64,000 bases of DNA from Paracoccaceae bacterium. GTDB taxonomy: Bacteria > Pseudomonadota > Alphaproteobacteria > Rhodobacterales > Rhodobacteraceae. The stretch is taken from the NCBI GenBank assembly GCA_024742695.1, contig JANSXY010000001.1, positions 1-64,000 on the forward strand, read 5' to 3'. Position numbers and translations under genes: made by a program. The notes below the pieces were generated by a model. It was not told the origin of the DNA, did no database searches, and saw only the letters and a program-made list of their open reading frames with translations. Positions 61,600 through 64,000 of the stretch are shown piece after piece. Every line of letters starts with the position of its first letter. Positions within the stretch are counted from its first letter, which is position 1.

Positions 61600-62520
61600 A
61601 TGTCCGCGCTGCTTGTCGCCGAGCAGGTCCTCAACGGCCTGCAATACGGCATGATGCTGTTCCTGATGGCTGCCGGGCTGACGCTGGTGTTCGGCGTCAT
61701 GGGTCTGATCAATCTCGCGCATGGCGCGCTTTACATGACCGGCGCCTTCGCCTGCGCGGCGGTCGCCGCGGCGACGGGATCGTTCTGGCTGGGCCTCGCC
61801 GCCAGCCTGGCGGCGGCGGCGTCGGCCGGCGCGCTGGTCGAACTCGCGGTGATCCGGCGGCTTTACGCGCGCGACCATCTCGACCAGGTGCTGGCGACCT
61901 TCGCGCTGATCCTCGTGTTCTCCGAAACCACGCGCTGGCTGTTCGGCTCCTTCCCGCTCTACCTGTCGCTGCCCGAGGCGCTTTCGGGCGCGGTCGACCT
62001 GCCGGGCGGGCTGGTCTATCCCGCGTTCCGGCTGGCGATCATCGGCATCGGCTTCGCCGTCGCGGTGTTCCTGTTCTGGCTGATCGGCCGCACCCGGCTG
62101 GGCATCCGGATCCGCGCCGGCGAGGCGGATCGCGAGATGATCGCGGCGCTCGGTGTCGATATCGGCCGGCTTTACACGCTGGTCTTCGCGCTTGGCGCGG
62201 CGCTGGCGGGGCTGGCCGGGGCGCTGGTGGGCACGATCCAGTCGGTGCAGGTGGGGATGGGCGAACCGGTGCTGATCCTCGCCTTCGTGGTGATCGTGAT
62301 CGGCGGCATCGGCTCGATCCGCGGGGCACTGGTCGGCGCGCTGGTGGTCGGGATGACCGACACGCTGGGCAAGGCGTTCCTGCCGCAGCTTTTCGCGCTG
62401 GCGATGGAGCCCTCGGCGGCACGCGCGGTGGGCTCGGCGCTGGCCTCGATGCTGATCTACATCCTGATGGCCGCGGTTCTGATCGTGCGGCCGCAGGGCC
62501 TGTTCGGGGCGCGGGCATGA
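61600..62520 (+). CDS. livH: branched-chain-type ABC permease (LivH-like)
   Basis: The 306-residue permease has about eight helices. MAAGLTLVFGVMGLINLAHG near the N terminus is the LivH hallmark, with GIRIRAGEADREMIAALGVD as coupling region and VGMTDTLGKAFLPQL near the end. It pairs with the LivM-like protein, whose start overlaps its stop. Confidence 0.92.
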   Translation: MSALLVAEQVLNGLQYGMMLFLMAAGLTLVFGVMGLINLAHGALYMTGAFACAAVAAATGSFWLGLAASLAAAASAGALVELAVIRRLYARDHLDQVLATFALILVFSETTRWLFGSFPLYLSLPEALSGAVDLPGGLVYPAFRLAIIGIGFAVAVFLFWLIGRTRLGIRIRAGEADREMIAALGVDIGRLYTLVFALGAALAGLAGALVGTIQSVQVGMGEPVLILAFVVIVIGGIGSIRGALVGALVVGMTDTLGKAFLPQLFALAMEPSAARAVGSALASMLIYILMAAVLIVRPQGLFGARA

Positions 62521-63494
62521 ACCGCGCGGCGATCATCGACGCGGGCCTCTTCGCCGCGCTGGTCGCCGTGGCGCTTGTCGCCCAGGCGGCGGGAGAGCCC
62601 TTCGTGATCACCCTGGCCACCAAGGCGGCGATCTTCGCGCTGGCCGGGGTGGGGCTGAACCTCGTTCTGGGTTACGGCGGGCTGGTGTCCTTCGGCCACG
62701 CGGCCTTCTTCGGGATCGGCGGCTATGTCGCGGGTATCCTTGCCAGCCACGCGATGTCCGGCGCGCCGGTGGCGACCTTTCCCTTCACCATGCAGGGCAC
62801 CAACGAGATGCTGGCGATCTGGCCGATGGCGATGGCCGTGGCCGGGCTGGTGGCGCTGGCGATCGGCGCGCTCAGCCTGCGCACCTCGGGCGTCTACTTC
62901 ATCATGGTCACGCTCGCCTTCGCGCAGATGCTCTATTATTTCGCGATCTCCTGGCCGGCCTATGGCGGCGAGGACGGGCTGTCGTTCTACGTGCGCAATA
63001 CCTTTCCGGGCCTCAACACCTTCGATCCGATCCAGTTCTTCGCGATCGTCGCGGTTCTGCTGGGCCTTGCCCTTGGCCTGTCGGCGCTGATCGTGCGGTC
63101 GCGCTTCGGCCTGGCGCTGCGCGCGGCGCGGGCGGCGCCGGGGCGGGCGGTGGCGGTGGGGATCCGGCCGTTCGGCATCCGGCTCACCGCCTTCGTGATC
63201 TCGGGGATGATCACCGGGCTGGCCGGCGCGCTCTACGCCGATCTCAACCGCTTCGTCAGCCCCGCGATGCTCAGCTGGCACATGTCGGGCGAGATCATGG
63301 TCTTCGTGATCCTTGGCGGCGTCGGGCGGCTGGCGGGCCCCTTGGCCGGCGCCGGCGCCTATATCCTGCTCGAACACCTGCTGGGCGGGGTCAGCGAGTA
63401 CTGGCAGGCGCTGCTTGGGCTCTTGCTGCTGGTGATCGTGCTGTTCGCGCCGGGCGGGATCGTCGGCATGCTGAACGGGGGGCGCGGGCGATGA
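62517..63494 (+). CDS. livM: branched-chain-type ABC permease (LivM-like)
   Basis: The 325-residue permease has ALAGVGLNLVLGYGGLVSFG then HAAFFGIGGYVAG, typical of LivM. The coupling segment is [20 protein letters not shown]. Overlaps LivH by ATGA and the LivG-like ATPase by ATGA. Confidence 0.92.
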   Translation: MNRAAIIDAGLFAALVAVALVAQAAGEPFVITLATKAAIFALAGVGLNLVLGYGGLVSFGHAAFFGIGGYVAGILASHAMSGAPVATFPFTMQGTNEMLAIWPMAMAVAGLVALAIGALSLRTSGVYFIMVTLAFAQMLYYFAISWPAYGGEDGLSFYVRNTFPGLNTFDPIQFFAIVAVLLGLALGLSALIVRSRFGLALRAARAAPGRAVAVGIRPFGIRLTAFVISGMITGLAGALYADLNRFVSPAMLSWHMSGEIMVFVILGGVGRLAGPLAGAGAYILLEHLLGGVSEYWQALLGLLLLVIVLFAPGGIVGMLNGGRGR

Positions 63495-64000
63495 ACGGGC
63501 CGATCCTCGAGGTCGAGGGGCTGCAGAAAAGCTTCGGCGCGCTGAAGGCCACCGACGAGGTCACGCTTGATCTTCGACCGGGCGAGATCCACGCGCTGAT
63601 CGGGCCGAACGGCGCGGGAAAGTCCACCCTGATCAAGCTGATCACCGGCGAGATCGCCGCCGATGCCGGCCGCATCCGGTTCGAGGGGCAGGCGATCGAC
63701 ACGGTGGATGCGGCGGGCCGGGCGCGGCTGGGCCTTGCGCGGTCGTTCCAGGTCTCGCAGCTGGTGCCGGATTTCACGGCGCTGGAGAACGTGATGCTGG
63801 CGGTGCAGGGCGCCTCGGGCGAAAGCTTCCGGTTCCTGCGCCCGGCGCTCGCCGATCCGGCGCTGACCGAACCGGCGGCCTTCCACCTTGCCCATGCCGG
63901 GCTTTCGGGGCGCGAGCGGGTGGCCGCCGCCGCGCTCAGCCACGGCGAACGCCGGCGGCTGGAAATCGCGATGGCGCTGGCGATGCGGCCGCGCGCCTTC
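63491..64000 (+). CDS. livG: branched-chain-type ABC ATPase (LivG-like), cut by window end
   Basis: The first 170 residues of the ATPase have Walker A GPNGAGKST, LARSFQVSQLVPDFTALENV and signature-type LSHGERRRLEIAMALA. Walker B begins after the window end. A LivF-type second ATPase probably follows outside. Confidence 0.92.
   Translation, partial: MNGPILEVEGLQKSFGALKATDEVTLDLRPGEIHALIGPNGAGKSTLIKLITGEIAADAGRIRFEGQAIDTVDAAGRARLGLARSFQVSQLVPDFTALENVMLAVQGASGESFRFLRPALADPALTEPAAFHLAHAGLSGRERVAAAALSHGERRRLEIAMALAMRPRAF

Overview
The window is about 64 kb of high-GC DNA with strong G/C third-position bias. Its gene content points to an alphaproteobacterium of the Rhodobacterales (Rhodobacteraceae). 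The clearest marker is a polyol operon (28695-35116) with the gene order smoE-smoF-smoG-smoK-smoS-mtlK known from Rhodobacter sphaeroides. Four ABC importers, many SDR dehydrogenases, and LacI, LysR and LuxR regulators indicate a metabolically versatile heterotroph. Identification is from sequence reading alone; no database search was run.

Layout: 1-3000 is decaying DNA, with a sulfatase/LysR chimera carrying an in-frame stop and a frameshifted formylglycine-generating enzyme. 3300-7300 holds a ketopantoate-reductase-like gene, a LuxR regulator, a DUF3303-like gene and a nitronate monooxygenase. 7676-21912 is the most interesting block. A divergent NTF2/SnoaL-fold gene faces a compact sugar-type ABC transporter operon. 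The operon continues into a HisD/HpsN-like dehydrogenase, an NTF2 paralogue, an SDR, a LacI regulator, another NTF2-like protein, a bicupin, a MetE-like zinc protein, an alpha/beta hydrolase and an RraA-like aldolase. Nearly all these genes overlap by ATGA or TGATG. I know of no described pathway with this composition. 22410-25540 has a LysR/GNAT pair and a second deletion scar (AraC tail against a BBE-type oxidase tail). 25791-27203 has a universal stress protein, a phasin-like gene and a small gene, the first and last with FNR/NnrR-like boxes upstream.

27570-35116 is the LacI regulator plus smo/mtlK polyol operon. 35244-43722 is a spermidine/putrescine-type ABC operon with an SDR, a divergent LuxR regulator, a Rieske oxygenase and a glutamine-synthetase-like ligase. 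This is probably an amine catabolism island, and a 22-bp palindrome lies in its divergent promoter. 44033-45718 is a TadG-like protein with a Gly/Asn minisatellite. tRNA-Val(TAC) at 46158-46233 is followed by an integrase remnant. 46643-48968 is a ygiD-doxX operon with a divergent LysR. 49124-55579 has small membrane and exported proteins and a BLUF photoreceptor. 55636-57915 is a chemoreceptor. 58094-64000 is an HyuA-like gene and a branched-chain (liv-type) ABC operon running off the end, with a candidate antisense-strand small RNA between them.

Three of the four ABC operons carry a perfect 11-bp hairpin immediately after the binding-protein gene. Three copies of a ~105-bp dispersed repeat lie in otherwise empty gaps.
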